From Thermoguttaceae bacterium (GTDB taxonomy: Bacteria; Planctomycetota; Planctomycetia; Pirellulales; Thermoguttaceae): a DNA stretch of 64,000 nucleotides. Shown piece by piece: positions 22,448 through 32,032 of this stretch. Every line of letters begins with the position of its first letter. Positions within the stretch are counted from its first letter, which is position 1. The translations under genes and the position numbers were made by a program. Below the pieces are notes generated by a model. The model saw nothing but the letters and a program-made list of their open reading frames with translations. It was not told where the DNA came from and did no database searches. The stretch is from contig JAFRFG010000020.1 in assembly GCA_017434455.1 (NCBI GenBank), forward strand, positions 1 to 64,000, read 5' to 3'.

Positions 22448-22662
22448 ACTCACCCGGCGGCGCGGGGGGGTAAAGCGCGGCGGAGCGTACCTGTTCAGCG
22501 TTTGGCGGGTTTTCGGATGGACAAATTTCCCGGCGGAACGCTCTTTTATAGGCCGTTAAAAAAACGAAGATTTTGGAAGAAAAATTAGAAACTATGGCTC
22601 GGCGGGAGGAATCCCCCCCTGCCCCATTAGATCCATATCAAGCAATTCCTCCCCCGTTTCTG

Positions 22663-24162
22663 TCACCGAATCACCATTTCCCGGCGGATTTTTTTCTTTT
22701 CGGCGTACCGCCAGGCGGGTGAGTCGGTGGGGGCGATGATTTTTAACTGCTCACAGGCGGTGAACGCGCCGCCGGCCAGTTCGTCGGTGCCGGGGGGGAT
22801 GGCGGCGCGCCCCAAGGCCGAACAGCGGGCGAACGCCCCGGGGGCGATACGCTTGACCGATGGGGGGATCACGATTCTCTGCAGCGCCGCGCAGTCGGCG
22901 AAGGTCTGAGTAGCGATTTCGGTGATGGCCGCCGGGAGTATGATACGTTTCAGCGCCGTACACTCGGCGAAGGCGCGCGGGCCGATCGCGGTGATCGACT
23001 CGGGCAGGACGAATTCCCGCAGAGAGGCGCACCCCTCGAACGCACGGCGGGGGATTTCGGTGATCGTCTCGGGGAGCTCCACGCTCTTTAGAGCGGTACA
23101 GCCGGCGAAAACACCCGGGGGGAGCTCTTTGACTCGATCGTGGATCTTCAGCCGCGCCAGTTTCACGCAGCCGGCGAAGGCGCCGGGGGCGATTTTTTCG
23201 ATACTCTCGGGCAAGGCGAGGCGCTCCAGCCCCGGGGGGCACTGATAGAGGACCCGGCCGTCTTTGGAGCAGAACAGCCCCTCGACGGCGCTTCGGGAGC
23301 GGTTGCCGCGCGCGACCGTGAAGCGCTTCAGCCGCGGCGCGCGCAGATAGACCTCGTCGATCTTAATGACGCCGTTGGGAACCAACAGCTCCGAAATAAA
23401 ACTGTCGGCCAGCGCCTCGGGGGCGAGCCGCAGCTGCTTCGAGGGGGGGATGGCCAGCGTCCGGCAGGCGCGGCAGCCGGCCAGAACGTGATCGCCAAGG
23501 TACGCGCCGTCGGCAAAGGCCGGCAGTTCGGCCAGCGAGGAGCACTCGGCCAGCGCCCGATCGTCCAGGCGGCGCGCCGCCGGGCCGATCCTCAGGCAGC
23601 GCAGGCAGCGGCAGCGCTCGAAGGCGGATCGGCCGATCGCGATACCGCCGGAATCCCCTTTTTTGCCGGAGGGGGCATTTTGGGGGAGGGTGACCTGATA
23701 GAGCGACCCGCAGCCGAAAAAAGCGCGCTCGGGAATCTCGTGGAGGCAGGCGGGAAGATTGACCCCAATCAGCGAGCCGAAATTCTCGAAGCTCCACGCC
23801 CCGAGGCGGCGCAGCTGTTCGGGGAACTCGACACTGATCAGCGATACGCATCCGGCCAGGGCGTGATCGCCGATCTGCTCGACCGTATCGGGGATGGCGA
23901 TTCTCTTCATCGCCGAGCAGCCGTCAAACGCCCGAGAGCCGATACGCTTGAGCCCCTTGGGGAGAAGGATCTCTTTTAGACGCCCGCAGCCGGCGAAAGC
24001 GCCGTCTCCCACGCTTTCAATGGAATCGAGGATCTGAACCCGCTCGATATCGACGCGGTTTTCAAAAGCCCGTGCGCCGATCGCCGTGTAGGAGCCCGCG
24101 ATACAGAGTTTCCCCCCGCCTTGGAGCTTTAGCCGGTCGGTCGACTCGAGAATCTTCTCCAT
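22663..24162 (-). CDS. BspA-type leucine-rich-repeat protein (LRR_5)
   Basis: A 499-residue protein made of about 18 LRR_5 repeats of roughly 23 residues, as in GAFAGCGRLKEILLPKGL and RAFEGCASLREFVLPESI. The repeats run from residue 20 to near the end, interrupted by one irregular stretch around 225-300. BspA-type LRRs bind proteins, often on the surface, but there is no signal peptide or anchor here, so it is probably cytoplasmic. It follows the aldo-keto reductase by 16 bases and is likely co-transcribed with it. The GGGGAAG ribosome site supports the start. Confidence 0.88.
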   Translation of the reverse strand: MEKILESTDRLKLQGGGKLCIAGSYTAIGARAFENRVDIERVQILDSIESVGDGAFAGCGRLKEILLPKGLKRIGSRAFDGCSAMKRIAIPDTVEQIGDHALAGCVSLISVEFPEQLRRLGAWSFENFGSLIGVNLPACLHEIPERAFFGCGSLYQVTLPQNAPSGKKGDSGGIAIGRSAFERCRCLRCLRIGPAARRLDDRALAECSSLAELPAFADGAYLGDHVLAGCRACRTLAIPPSKQLRLAPEALADSFISELLVPNGVIKIDEVYLRAPRLKRFTVARGNRSRSAVEGLFCSKDGRVLYQCPPGLERLALPESIEKIAPGAFAGCVKLARLKIHDRVKELPPGVFAGCTALKSVELPETITEIPRRAFEGCASLREFVLPESITAIGPRAFAECTALKRIILPAAITEIATQTFADCAALQRIVIPPSVKRIAPGAFARCSALGRAAIPPGTDELAGGAFTACEQLKIIAPTDSPAWRYAEKKKIRREMVIR

Positions 24163-24178
24163 CGAGAATCTTCCCCAT

Positions 24179-25321
24179 TTAGAAGAACCAGCTCGGTTTT
24201 TCGATGGTGTTGTACCGTTCGGCGATCTTCGGCATCAGCTCGGGGATGGCGATCTTCTGCGGGCACTTGTCGAGGCACTGGCCGCAGCCGACGCAGTTGG
24301 CCGCCTGGTGTTCGGCGCCGAGGGTATTGTAGCTGTTGAGGAACTCGACCTCGTTCTTGGTCGCCAGGAGGCGGTTGTAGACCCCGAAGTTTTTGGGGAT
24401 GTCGACCCCGGCGGGGCAGTCCATGCAGTAGCGGCAAGCGGTACAGGGGATCGAGCCGGAGGCGTTGTAGATCTCCAGTGTCTTGGCGATGGTCTTGTAG
24501 TCTTGCTCGCTCAGCGGGACGAAGGGGGAGAAGGTCTTGAGGTTGTCCTCGACCTGCTCCAGGGTGCTCATGCCGCTTAAGACGACGTAGACGTTCGGCA
24601 GCGAGGCGGCGAAACGCAGCGCCCACGACGCCGCGCTGGCGGCCGGGTCGACCGATTTTAAGTAATCGAGCGCCGCGGGAGAAAGAGTCGCCAGCGCCCC
24701 GCCGCGCACCGGCTCCATCACCGCCACGGGGATATCGCGCTCGGTGAGGATCTCGTACTGACGCTTGGCATCAAGGAGATCCCAGTCGAGGTAGTTGAGC
24801 TGGATTTGGGTGAACTCCCAGTCGTAATAGCCGAGCATCTTCTCCAGTGCCTCGGGGGTGTCGTGGAACGAGAAGCCGAAATGACGGATTTTGCCGGCTT
24901 TTTTCTGGCGGTCGAGGGCGTCGATCATCTTGTACTTCTCGACCGACGGCAGCTTGCTGGCGGTCATGTTGTGGAGAAGATAGAAGTCGAAGTACTCGAC
25001 GCCGCACTTTTTAAGCTGCTCGTTGAAGATCCGTTCCACGTCGTCGGCCGAGTGGATATCCCAAACCGGGAGCTTATCGGCCAGATAGAACGACTCGCGG
25101 GGATAATTGGCCAGAAGCTCGCCGGTGACGATCTCCGAGGCGCCGTCCATATAGGGATAGGCGGTATCGAAGTAGTTGACGCCGGCCTCACGGGCGGCGC
25201 CGACCATTTTGGCGAGAAGATCGCGGTCGATCGATTGGTCTTCTTTGACGGGGAGACGCATCATTCCGAACCCGAGGCGTGTGATCGGTCCGGCGGAGGT
25301 GTAAAGTTTGCTGATCGGCAT
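24179..25321 (-). CDS. Aldo/keto reductase with two C-terminal [4Fe-4S] motifs
   Basis: A 380-residue protein. An aldo-keto reductase barrel fills residues 1-270: FDTAYPYMDGASE with the catalytic Tyr region, ADKLPVWD with the Lys, and DFYLLHNM with the His. A ferredoxin-like tail follows with CTACRYCMDCP and CVGCGQCLDKCP, each able to bind a 4Fe-4S cluster. This fusion is common in anaerobes and in planctomycetes; it suggests that reducing power comes from ferredoxin or that electrons are passed on. The substrate is unknown. AAAGGA lies 12 bases before the ATG. It faces away from the HzsA-like operon. Confidence 0.9.
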   Translation of the reverse strand: MPISKLYTSAGPITRLGFGMMRLPVKEDQSIDRDLLAKMVGAAREAGVNYFDTAYPYMDGASEIVTGELLANYPRESFYLADKLPVWDIHSADDVERIFNEQLKKCGVEYFDFYLLHNMTASKLPSVEKYKMIDALDRQKKAGKIRHFGFSFHDTPEALEKMLGYYDWEFTQIQLNYLDWDLLDAKRQYEILTERDIPVAVMEPVRGGALATLSPAALDYLKSVDPAASAASWALRFAASLPNVYVVLSGMSTLEQVEDNLKTFSPFVPLSEQDYKTIAKTLEIYNASGSIPCTACRYCMDCPAGVDIPKNFGVYNRLLATKNEVEFLNSYNTLGAEHQAANCVGCGQCLDKCPQKIAIPELMPKIAERYNTIEKPSWFF

Positions 25322-25359
25322 TGTTCGATGAATTCCTTTCTTTCACGCGCGCGAGCGGT

Positions 25360-25388
25360 TTGTTCCTCGCGGGAGCCCGCGTTATACT
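25360..25388 (+). promoter_or_regulatory. Promoter candidate for the HzsA-like operon with inverted repeat in the spacer
   Basis: -35 TTGTTC (25360-25365), a 17-base spacer, -10 TATACT (25383-25388). Within the spacer lies a perfect inverted repeat CGCGGG-AG-CCCGCG (25368-25381), which a repressor could occupy. It would leave a leader of about 190 bases before the ATG at 25584. Confidence 0.45.
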
Positions 25389-25583
25389 ACCTGAAAGATA
25401 CCCGCTTGGGCTGGCTATGTCAAGGTTTTTTCGGCGTTTTCCCCTCCGGCCGGCCCCGGGGCGGGCCGCCCCCGAAAGAAGAGGGGGAGTCAACTTGTTT
25501 CGCCTCAAGGGTTCGGGTAAAATCAGAGGTCGCTGTTGTACACATCGGCACGAAGCCAATATCCACCCATAAAGAGTATCGCG

Positions 25584-28500
25584 ATGAAAAAACCCCGATT
25601 GTTCTCAATGATTCATTTCCGTCTGTTCACCGCCGCCGTGGCGCTGGTCTTGGTCCTTGCCTGCGCAGCGGTCGGTCAAGCGCAGCAGAAACTCACGGTC
25701 CGGCTGGGGGACAAAACCGTCCTCCCCTGCCTCGGTTCGGTGAGCGGAACGTGGTATTTCGTCGATCCGGAATCGACCGATCTGGTCTCCGGATCCGGCG
25801 CGCCGAACGAGCGGACCTGTGTTCTGCTGCTCGGTCATGACAACGCGGGGGTTTCGCGAACCAACGACTGGCGCGCGCTGGTTCAAGTGGCGCCCGGCCA
25901 GAGCGCTTCCCTGCGGGTTCCGCTTCAGGCGGCCGGGGAGCTGCGCTGCGTTATTTCCAGTGACGACGCGGAACTGAGCAGTTTCTCGGCGATGACCTCG
26001 GGAAAACGCCAGCTGGAGGTGTACGCGAAAGATAAGTCCTCCGACGCCGCGGCGTCGGCGCTCGAAGAGACGATCGCCTCCCAGCAGGGGATGTTTTCGC
26101 TGACGATTCACTCGCGCTGCTCGAAAAGCGTGATGATCCGGGTAGAGAACCTGACCTTAACCGCCGAGGGTCAGGCCCCCGTGGCGCTTTCGCTCGATCC
26201 GGTCCGCCGCCCGCAGCCGAACAGGCCGGCCGAGACGATCGTCGGCCTGGACGGCATCACCGAGCAAGAGCGCGCCGAAATCGACGCTCAAGTCCAAGAT
26301 CATGTCGCCTGCTTCCCCGACCTTCCCCGCGCGATGGCTCGGGAACTGGTTGTTTGGGACTGGAAAATGCAGGATGGGATCGGGACCGTCAATGAGCCGC
26401 GCACCTATATCGACGCGCTGGAAAAACGGCTCCCGCAGGTTCGCGCTCAGCTCGACGACCTGGCCGAGGCCGGCGAGGAGCCGGCCGACGAGGCGCTTTT
26501 GACCACGATGAATGAGAAGTTCGCGACAATCGAAGGGGCGTTTGCCCCGGTGAAGGAAAGCGGCGATCAAAAGCGCGCCGCCGAGCTGTGGATGGATCTG
26601 CACAACCTGCGGCGCGAGGCGGCCTTGGCCAATGCGCTCTTTCCGAAGTCGCCGCTGGTCTTTGTCAAGCATGTCCCTAGCGTGATGAGCCATCAGCTCA
26701 CGCAGCCGTACGGCTACTGCGCCCGAAGCGGCGGCGGGCTTTATATTCTCGATCATCCCGGCCTCAGCGCCGAAGCCCGCCGGGTCGATACCGGGCTTCC
26801 TCCGGGGAACTATATGCACCCGACGCTGTCGTACGACGGCAAGACGATCCTCTTCGCCTACTGCCCGGTCGAGAGCAATCCGGTCAAATGGGGCGATGAG
26901 GCGGCCCTGGCGCGGCACTACCAGCTCTACACGATCGGCTGCGACGGAACCGGCTTAAAGCAGCTGACCGATTCTCCCTACGACCATTTCGCGCCGACGT
27001 ATCTTCCCGACGGCGATATCATCTGCTCCTCGACCATGCGCGGGGGATACCACCGCTGCGGCCGCGGCCCGTGCTTTGTCTATACCATCGCCCGCATGAA
27101 ACCCGACGGAACCGATGAGCGCCCGATCTCGTACCACGAGACGCAGGAATGGAACCCGACGGTGACCGCCGACGGCCGGGTTCTGTATACCCGCTGGGAC
27201 TACGTCGACCGCAACGCCGTGTTCTATCAGCACCTTTGGACGATGCGTCCCGACGGAACCGACGTGCGCATTTACTACGGAAACAATACCTACAGCCCCT
27301 GCGGCTACTGGGAGACCAAGCAAGTCCCCGGCTCGTCCAAGATCATGGCGCTGGGGTGCCCGCACCATGGGATGAGCGCCGGAAGCGTCGTGCTTCTCGA
27401 TAACTCGCTGGGGGTCGACGGGCCGGAGCCGGTCACGCGGCTGACCCCGGAGGTCCTCTTCCCCGAGGCCGAGACGCCGCTGCCGTGGGTTCCCGAGCAG
27501 CCGGACGCGAAAGACTTCGACTTCGTCCCGCAGGGATGCTGGAACGCGAACTCCCCCGAATACCCGGCCGAGCGGCTGAGCGAATGCGAAGAGAGCAAGC
27601 GCTGGCCGGTCCACTGCTTTAAGTCGCCGTGGCCGCTGAGCGAGAAATACTTCCTGGCGTCGTACAGCTTCGATCATCTCACCGGTGAGGCGGGGCCGAA
27701 TCTCCCGAACCAGTTCGGGCTGTATTGGTGCGACGCCTTCGGGACCCGCGAGCTGCTGTACCGCGACCCGAATATCTCGTCGGTCTGGGCGATGCCGCTG
27801 GCCGCCAGAGAAGCGCCTCCGGCGTATGTCTCGACCCTGCCGGAGCCGACCAACGAGGACGGCTCGCTGAAGCCGGGGCGGTTCTTTGTCCAGAATGTCT
27901 ACGAGAGCTGGCCGTGGTCGCTGCCGGAAGGGACGAAGATCACCTCGCTGCGCCTGGTGCAGGTTCTTCCCAAGACGACCCCCAACGCCAATACCCCGAT
28001 GGTGGGGGCGGCGAACGCTTCCCCCGGAAAACAGATCCTGGGGACCGTTCCGGTCGCCGAGGACGGCTCGGCCTACTTCGAGGTCCCCGCGAAGATACCG
28101 TTTTTGATGCAGCTGCTCGACGAGAAGGGACGAATGGTCGAGGGGATGCGATCTTTGATCTACGCCCAGCCGGGCGAGACGCAAAGCTGCACCGGCTGCC
28201 ACGAAAACCGCCTGGAGGCGACCACCCGCCAGGCGACGATCGCCTCGCGTCAGGAGGTCCCCTCCCCGATTACTCCCGACCCGGACGGCTCCAAGCCGCT
28301 GTCGTACCCGATTTTGGTGCAGCCGGTGCTCGACGCGAAGTGCGTGTCGTGCCACAACGACGAGAAGGCCGAAGGGAATATCAACCTCACCGGCGCGCCC
28401 GACGGGACGTACACCAAGTCGTACAACGCGCTGATCCCGTTTGTCAGCTATTCCGCCTGGGGCCTGCCCGACAATAACAAAGAGCCGATGACCGAACCGA

Positions 28501-28700
28501 AGGAATTCGGCGTCTACGCCAGCCGCCTGACCGAGATCCTCGACGCCGGGCATTACGACTGCGTCCTCTCCGACGAGGAGTGGCAGCGGCTTTGCAGCTG
28601 GATCGATGGGGCCAACGCCCTGTTCTACGGGACCTTTAACCCGGAAAAACAGGCGCTTCAGCAGGCCGGCGAGCGGATCGACGGGCCGGATCTGGAATGA
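25584..28700 (+). CDS. Secreted PD40/TolB-like propeller with two c-type haem motifs (HzsA-like)
   Basis: A 1038-residue protein with a signal peptide (MKKPRLFSMIHFRLFTAAVA..., cut near GQA). Residues about 370-760 hold repeated TolB/PD40 units (LSYDGKTILFAYCP, TADGRVLYTRWDYVD). The C-terminal part has two CxxCH haem-binding motifs, CTGCHENR and CVSCHNDE, ahead of a cytochrome-c-like tail. This arrangement matches the HzsA-related family abundant in planctomycetes that are not anammox organisms, so it is not evidence for hydrazine synthesis. It is probably a periplasmic redox protein or polymer-binding enzyme. The frame is open upstream of 25584, but the signal peptide fixes the start. It overlaps the next gene by four bases. 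Confidence 0.85.
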   Translation: MKKPRLFSMIHFRLFTAAVALVLVLACAAVGQAQQKLTVRLGDKTVLPCLGSVSGTWYFVDPESTDLVSGSGAPNERTCVLLLGHDNAGVSRTNDWRALVQVAPGQSASLRVPLQAAGELRCVISSDDAELSSFSAMTSGKRQLEVYAKDKSSDAAASALEETIASQQGMFSLTIHSRCSKSVMIRVENLTLTAEGQAPVALSLDPVRRPQPNRPAETIVGLDGITEQERAEIDAQVQDHVACFPDLPRAMARELVVWDWKMQDGIGTVNEPRTYIDALEKRLPQVRAQLDDLAEAGEEPADEALLTTMNEKFATIEGAFAPVKESGDQKRAAELWMDLHNLRREAALANALFPKSPLVFVKHVPSVMSHQLTQPYGYCARSGGGLYILDHPGLSAEARRVDTGLPPGNYMHPTLSYDGKTILFAYCPVESNPVKWGDEAALARHYQLYTIGCDGTGLKQLTDSPYDHFAPTYLPDGDIICSSTMRGGYHRCGRGPCFVYTIARMKPDGTDERPISYHETQEWNPTVTADGRVLYTRWDYVDRNAVFYQHLWTMRPDGTDVRIYYGNNTYSPCGYWETKQVPGSSKIMALGCPHHGMSAGSVVLLDNSLGVDGPEPVTRLTPEVLFPEAETPLPWVPEQPDAKDFDFVPQGCWNANSPEYPAERLSECEESKRWPVHCFKSPWPLSEKYFLASYSFDHLTGEAGPNLPNQFGLYWCDAFGTRELLYRDPNISSVWAMPLAAREAPPAYVSTLPEPTNEDGSLKPGRFFVQNVYESWPWSLPEGTKITSLRLVQVLPKTTPNANTPMVGAANASPGKQILGTVPVAEDGSAYFEVPAKIPFLMQLLDEKGRMVEGMRSLIYAQPGETQSCTGCHENRLEATTRQATIASRQEVPSPITPDPDGSKPLSYPILVQPVLDAKCVSCHNDEKAEGNINLTGAPDGTYTKSYNALIPFVSYSAWGLPDNNKEPMTEPKEFGVYASRLTEILDAGHYDCVLSDEEWQRLCSWIDGANALFYGTFNPEKQALQQAGERIDGPDLE

Positions 28701-29518
28701 TGAGGAAAGTTTTCTTCGCCGCGGCGGTTTGGGTTTGCTCCTGCGTGATGATGGTCGCGCAGGAACCGGCCGCCGGCCGGCTGGAAAGCGGCCAGACCTG
28801 GGCCGACAAAGAATTCACCGCCTCGTACGACGGGACGACCCAGCGCTATATCGAGATACTGCCGGAGGGGTTCGACCCGGCTAGGAAGGCCGATCTGATT
28901 GTCTGGCTGCACGGCCACGGGAGCGACCGACATCAGGTGCTGGCCGACGGGGGCGAGTGCCCCGCGCCGAGAATGGCCGCGCAAAAGCGCGGCGCCATCG
29001 TGATCAGCCCCGACTACCGCGCTAAGAAATCGTGGATGGGGCCGGCCGCCGAGCAAGATACGCTCCAGCTTCTGGCGCTGATGAAGGAGCAATACAACAT
29101 CGGCCGGACGATCCTGGTCGGCGGGTCGATGGGGGGAAGCTCGGTTCTGACCTTTACCGCCCTGCACCCCGAGCTGGTCGACGCGGCCGTGGCCTATAAC
29201 CCGACGGCCAACCACCTGGAGTACGAGACCTTCCATGAGGCGATTGCCCTGTCGTTCGGCGGAACCAAACAAGAGATTCCGCTGGAGTACAAAAACCGCA
29301 GCGCCGAGTATTTCCCCGAGCGGTTCACCATGCCGCTGGCGGTGACCGTCAGCGGCGACGATACCATTGTTCCCCCCGAGTCGGCGATGCGGCTGGTTGG
29401 GATCGTCGAAAAGCTCCAGCCGAACACCTGGATCAACTTCGACCCGCAAGGGGGGCATGCCACACGCCTGGAGACCGCTTTGGAAGCGCTGGAGTTCGTC
29501 TATAGCCGTTTGCCGTGA
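28697..29518 (+). CDS. Secreted alpha/beta hydrolase, esterase-like (copy 1)
   Basis: A 273-residue protein with a signal peptide (MMRKVFFAAAVWVCSCVMMV). The serine-hydrolase elbow is GGSMGGSS; LHGHGSDR forms the oxyanion side, SGDDTIVPP holds the acid, and QGGHATR the His. It is similar to PHB-depolymerase or feruloyl-esterase-like hydrolases. The ATG overlaps the stop of the HzsA-like gene (ATGA), so translation is coupled and the two proteins probably work together. The gene at 29608 encodes a close paralogue. Confidence 0.87.
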   Translation: MMRKVFFAAAVWVCSCVMMVAQEPAAGRLESGQTWADKEFTASYDGTTQRYIEILPEGFDPARKADLIVWLHGHGSDRHQVLADGGECPAPRMAAQKRGAIVISPDYRAKKSWMGPAAEQDTLQLLALMKEQYNIGRTILVGGSMGGSSVLTFTALHPELVDAAVAYNPTANHLEYETFHEAIALSFGGTKQEIPLEYKNRSAEYFPERFTMPLAVTVSGDDTIVPPESAMRLVGIVEKLQPNTWINFDPQGGHATRLETALEALEFVYSRLP

Positions 29519-29541
29519 GCGTGAGCCGGCGCGATGGTTAT

Positions 29542-29585
29542 GAACAGATTACGAACAGATTACGAACAGAATATGAACAGATTAT
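29542..29585 (+). repeat. Four 11-base tandem repeats in the leader of the second esterase
   Basis: GAACAGATTAC occurs twice, followed by GAACAGAATAT and GAACAGATTAT, in direct tandem with an 11-base period (29542, 29553, 29564, 29575). The repeats fall in the 89-base gap between the two esterase genes, about 23 bases before the start. A period of about one helix turn would let a protein bind all copies on one face. Confidence 0.75.
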
Positions 29586-29607
29586 AAACATAAGGAACGG
29601 ATCGGAA

Positions 29608-30435
29608 ATGAGCAAAAATATCACCTTTACCGCGATGGCTTTGGTTTGCCTGTGCGCTTGGCTGTGCGCGCAAGAGCCGCAGCAAACAAGCGGCCGGCTG
29701 GAAAGCGGCCAGACCTGGGCCGACAAAGAGTTTACCGCCTCGTTTGACGGGACGGCGCAGCGCTATATCGAGATACTGCCGGAGGGGTTCGACCCGGCCA
29801 AGCGCGCCGATTTGATCGTCATCCTGCACGGCCACGGGAGCGATCGAACGCAGGTCTTCCAGCAGCGGGGTGAGTGCGCCGCGCCGAGGATGATCGCGCA
29901 AAAGTACGGCGCGGTCCTGATCAGCCCCGACTACCGGGCCAAGACCTCCTGGATGGGGCCGGCCGCCGAGGCCGATATGCTCCAGCTTCTGGCGCTGGTC
30001 AAAGAACAGTACAACATCGGCCGGACGGTCTTTGTCGGCGGGTCGATGGGGGGAAGCTCGGTTTTGACCTTTACCGCCCTGCACCCCGAGCTGGTCGATG
30101 GGGGCGTCGCCTATAACCCGACGGCCAATCACCTGGAGTACGAGAACTTCCAGGACGCGATCGCCGAGTCGTTCGGCGGGACGAAACAGCAGATCCCGCT
30201 GGAATACAAAAACCGCAGCGCCGAGTATTTCCCCGAGCGGTTCACCATGCCGATCGCGGTGACCGCCGGAGGTCAGGATGACGCCGTTCCTCCCCAGTCG
30301 GTGATGCGGCTGTTGGGGATCGTCGAGAAACTCCAGCCGAACACCTGGATGCGCTTCGACCCGGAGGGGGTACACGCCACCGGGCTGGAAGACTCGCTCG
30401 ACGCGCTGGAGTTTGTCTTCAGCCGTATGCCGTAA
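29608..30435 (+). CDS. Secreted alpha/beta hydrolase, esterase-like (copy 2)
   Basis: A 275-residue paralogue of the preceding hydrolase with its own signal peptide (MSKNITFTAMALVCLCAWLC). It has the same GGSMGGSS elbow, the acid in GGQDDAVPP and the His in EGVHATG. The mature parts are very similar, with much lower similarity in the signal peptide. The open frame extends 93 bases upstream through the 11-base repeats; I start at the ATG followed by the signal peptide, with AAGGA upstream. Two copies suggest different substrate range or dosage. Confidence 0.87.
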   Translation: MSKNITFTAMALVCLCAWLCAQEPQQTSGRLESGQTWADKEFTASFDGTAQRYIEILPEGFDPAKRADLIVILHGHGSDRTQVFQQRGECAAPRMIAQKYGAVLISPDYRAKTSWMGPAAEADMLQLLALVKEQYNIGRTVFVGGSMGGSSVLTFTALHPELVDGGVAYNPTANHLEYENFQDAIAESFGGTKQQIPLEYKNRSAEYFPERFTMPIAVTAGGQDDAVPPQSVMRLLGIVEKLQPNTWMRFDPEGVHATGLEDSLDALEFVFSRMP

Positions 30436-30492
30436 AGCGTCGTTTATGCCTCAAAGTGCCTCCCGACAACACTCCTAAGGAATACCGTCCCT

Positions 30493-32019
30493 ATGCGACT
30501 GCCTCTGCTCGATATCGTCGTCATCGCCGTCTATGTCGCCGGAACCGTTCTGTTCGGGTCGTGGTTTGTGCGGCGCAGCCGAACGGCCGATGGGTTTACC
30601 CGCGCGGGGGGACGGGTCCCGATGGTGGTCGTCGGACTGTCGATCTTCGGAACCTTTGTCAGCAGCATCAGTTTTCTGGCGATACCGGGGAAGGCGTTCG
30701 CCTCGAACTGGAACTCCTACGTGCTGTCGCTGACGCTGATCCCCGCCTCGTGGGTGGCTGTGCGGTACTTCGTTCCGTTCTATCGTTCGCTGGGGCATAT
30801 CTCCACCTACGCCCACCTGGAGTCGCGCTTCGGGACGTGGGCGCGGATCTACGCGACCGTCTGCTATATGATCACGCAGATCGCCCGGATGGGAGCGGTG
30901 ATGTTCCTGCTGGCCCTGCCGCTGAATATCCTGCTCGGCTGGGATGTGGTCACCATCATTCTGATCACCGGCATTCTCACTACCGTCTACTCGATGCTCG
31001 GGGGGATCGAGGGAATTGTCTGGACCGACGCGCTGCAGTCGCTGATTTTGATTCTCGGGACCGTGATTTGCGCGGCCATACTGCTGTTCGGCACCCCCGG
31101 CGGCCCGGAGGAGGTCTTTAAGATTGCCGCCCAGCACAATAAGTTCAGTTTGGGGAGCTTCGGCGGTTCGCTGTCGCAGCCGACTTTTTGGGTCGTGCTG
31201 ATTTATGGCATCGCGATTAATCTGCAGAACTTCGGGATCGATCAGAACTTTGTCCAGCGGTATCAGACCGCCCGCTGCGAGAAGGACGCCCGCCGCTCGG
31301 TCTGGCTCAATGCCTGGCTGTATATTATCGTCTCAGCCTTTTTCTTCTTTATCGGGACGGCGCTGTACTCGTTCTATACCGCCCGGCCGGAACTGCTTTC
31401 CGGTGATATGCTCGCCGATATGAACGCGGAGCCGATCGCTCACGGCGATCGATTCTACCCGTACTTTATCATCCACCAGCTTCCGGCAGGGCTGACCGGG
31501 CTGCTGATCGCGGCGATCTTCTCGGCGGCGATGAGCACTATCAGCACCAGCTTAAACGGCTGCGCGACGCTGACGCTGACCGACTTCTACAAGCGGTTCT
31601 GGCGGCCGAAGGCCGGGGCGAAAGAAGAGATGGCCGTTTTGTACACCAGCACGATTATCTGGGGGGCGCTGGGGATCGGCGGGGGGCTGCTCTTTACCCG
31701 CGCCAAACAGATGCTCGACGCCTGGTGGGGGATTCAGGGAATCTTCAGCGGCGGTATTTTGGGGCTGTTCCTCCTCGGGTTCTTCTCGCGGCGGGCCAGG
31801 AATGTCCCCGCCGCGCTGGGTACCGTCCTCGGGCTGCTGGTGATCGCCTGGATGAGCTTATCGCTCCCCTCCTGGAACGCCTTCCCCGAACAATGGGCCG
31901 CCTGGCGCTGTCCCTTACATGAGTTCCTGATCCCGGTCGTCGGGACGGCGGTGATCTTTGTGACCGGCTTTTTGCTGACGATTCTCTTTACCCGCGGCGG
32001 CGCGGAGAAGAAACAGTAG
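30493..32019 (+). CDS. Sodium:solute symporter (SSS family)
   Basis: A 508-residue membrane protein with about 13 predicted segments. It shows the SSS signatures GGRVPMVVVGLSIFGTFVSS near the N-terminus and GLLIAAIFSAAMSTISTSLN, the conserved sodium-site region of TM8. The substrate is not evident: sugar, sialic acid or a carboxylate are typical. Its place in the operon with an HzsA-like propeller and two secreted esterases suggests import of their product. AAGGA lies 11 bases before the ATG. It converges on the aldolase gene with only 13 bases between. Confidence 0.9.
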   Translation: MRLPLLDIVVIAVYVAGTVLFGSWFVRRSRTADGFTRAGGRVPMVVVGLSIFGTFVSSISFLAIPGKAFASNWNSYVLSLTLIPASWVAVRYFVPFYRSLGHISTYAHLESRFGTWARIYATVCYMITQIARMGAVMFLLALPLNILLGWDVVTIILITGILTTVYSMLGGIEGIVWTDALQSLILILGTVICAAILLFGTPGGPEEVFKIAAQHNKFSLGSFGGSLSQPTFWVVLIYGIAINLQNFGIDQNFVQRYQTARCEKDARRSVWLNAWLYIIVSAFFFFIGTALYSFYTARPELLSGDMLADMNAEPIAHGDRFYPYFIIHQLPAGLTGLLIAAIFSAAMSTISTSLNGCATLTLTDFYKRFWRPKAGAKEEMAVLYTSTIIWGALGIGGGLLFTRAKQMLDAWWGIQGIFSGGILGLFLLGFFSRRARNVPAALGTVLGLLVIAWMSLSLPSWNAFPEQWAAWRCPLHEFLIPVVGTAVIFVTGFLLTILFTRGGAEKKQ

Positions 32020-32032
32020 CAGCCGCGCGGTT

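Larger units (their letters stand above)
22262..22662. other. 400-base intergenic region upstream of the defence operon
   Basis: No gene is supported. It contains the operon leader and promoter (22346-22375), a GC-rich imperfect hairpin with a T-run around 22394-22421, the palindrome at 22431-22447, and beyond it an A/T-rich stretch up to the LRR gene end. I see no clean terminator for the LRR gene. Confidence 0.5.

Noticed and set aside
25584..28700. Hydrazine synthase (anammox) as function of the HzsA-like protein
   Set aside because: Only two CxxCH motifs and PD40 repeats are shared; no HzsB/C genes nearby; such homologues occur in many planctomycetes that are not anammox.
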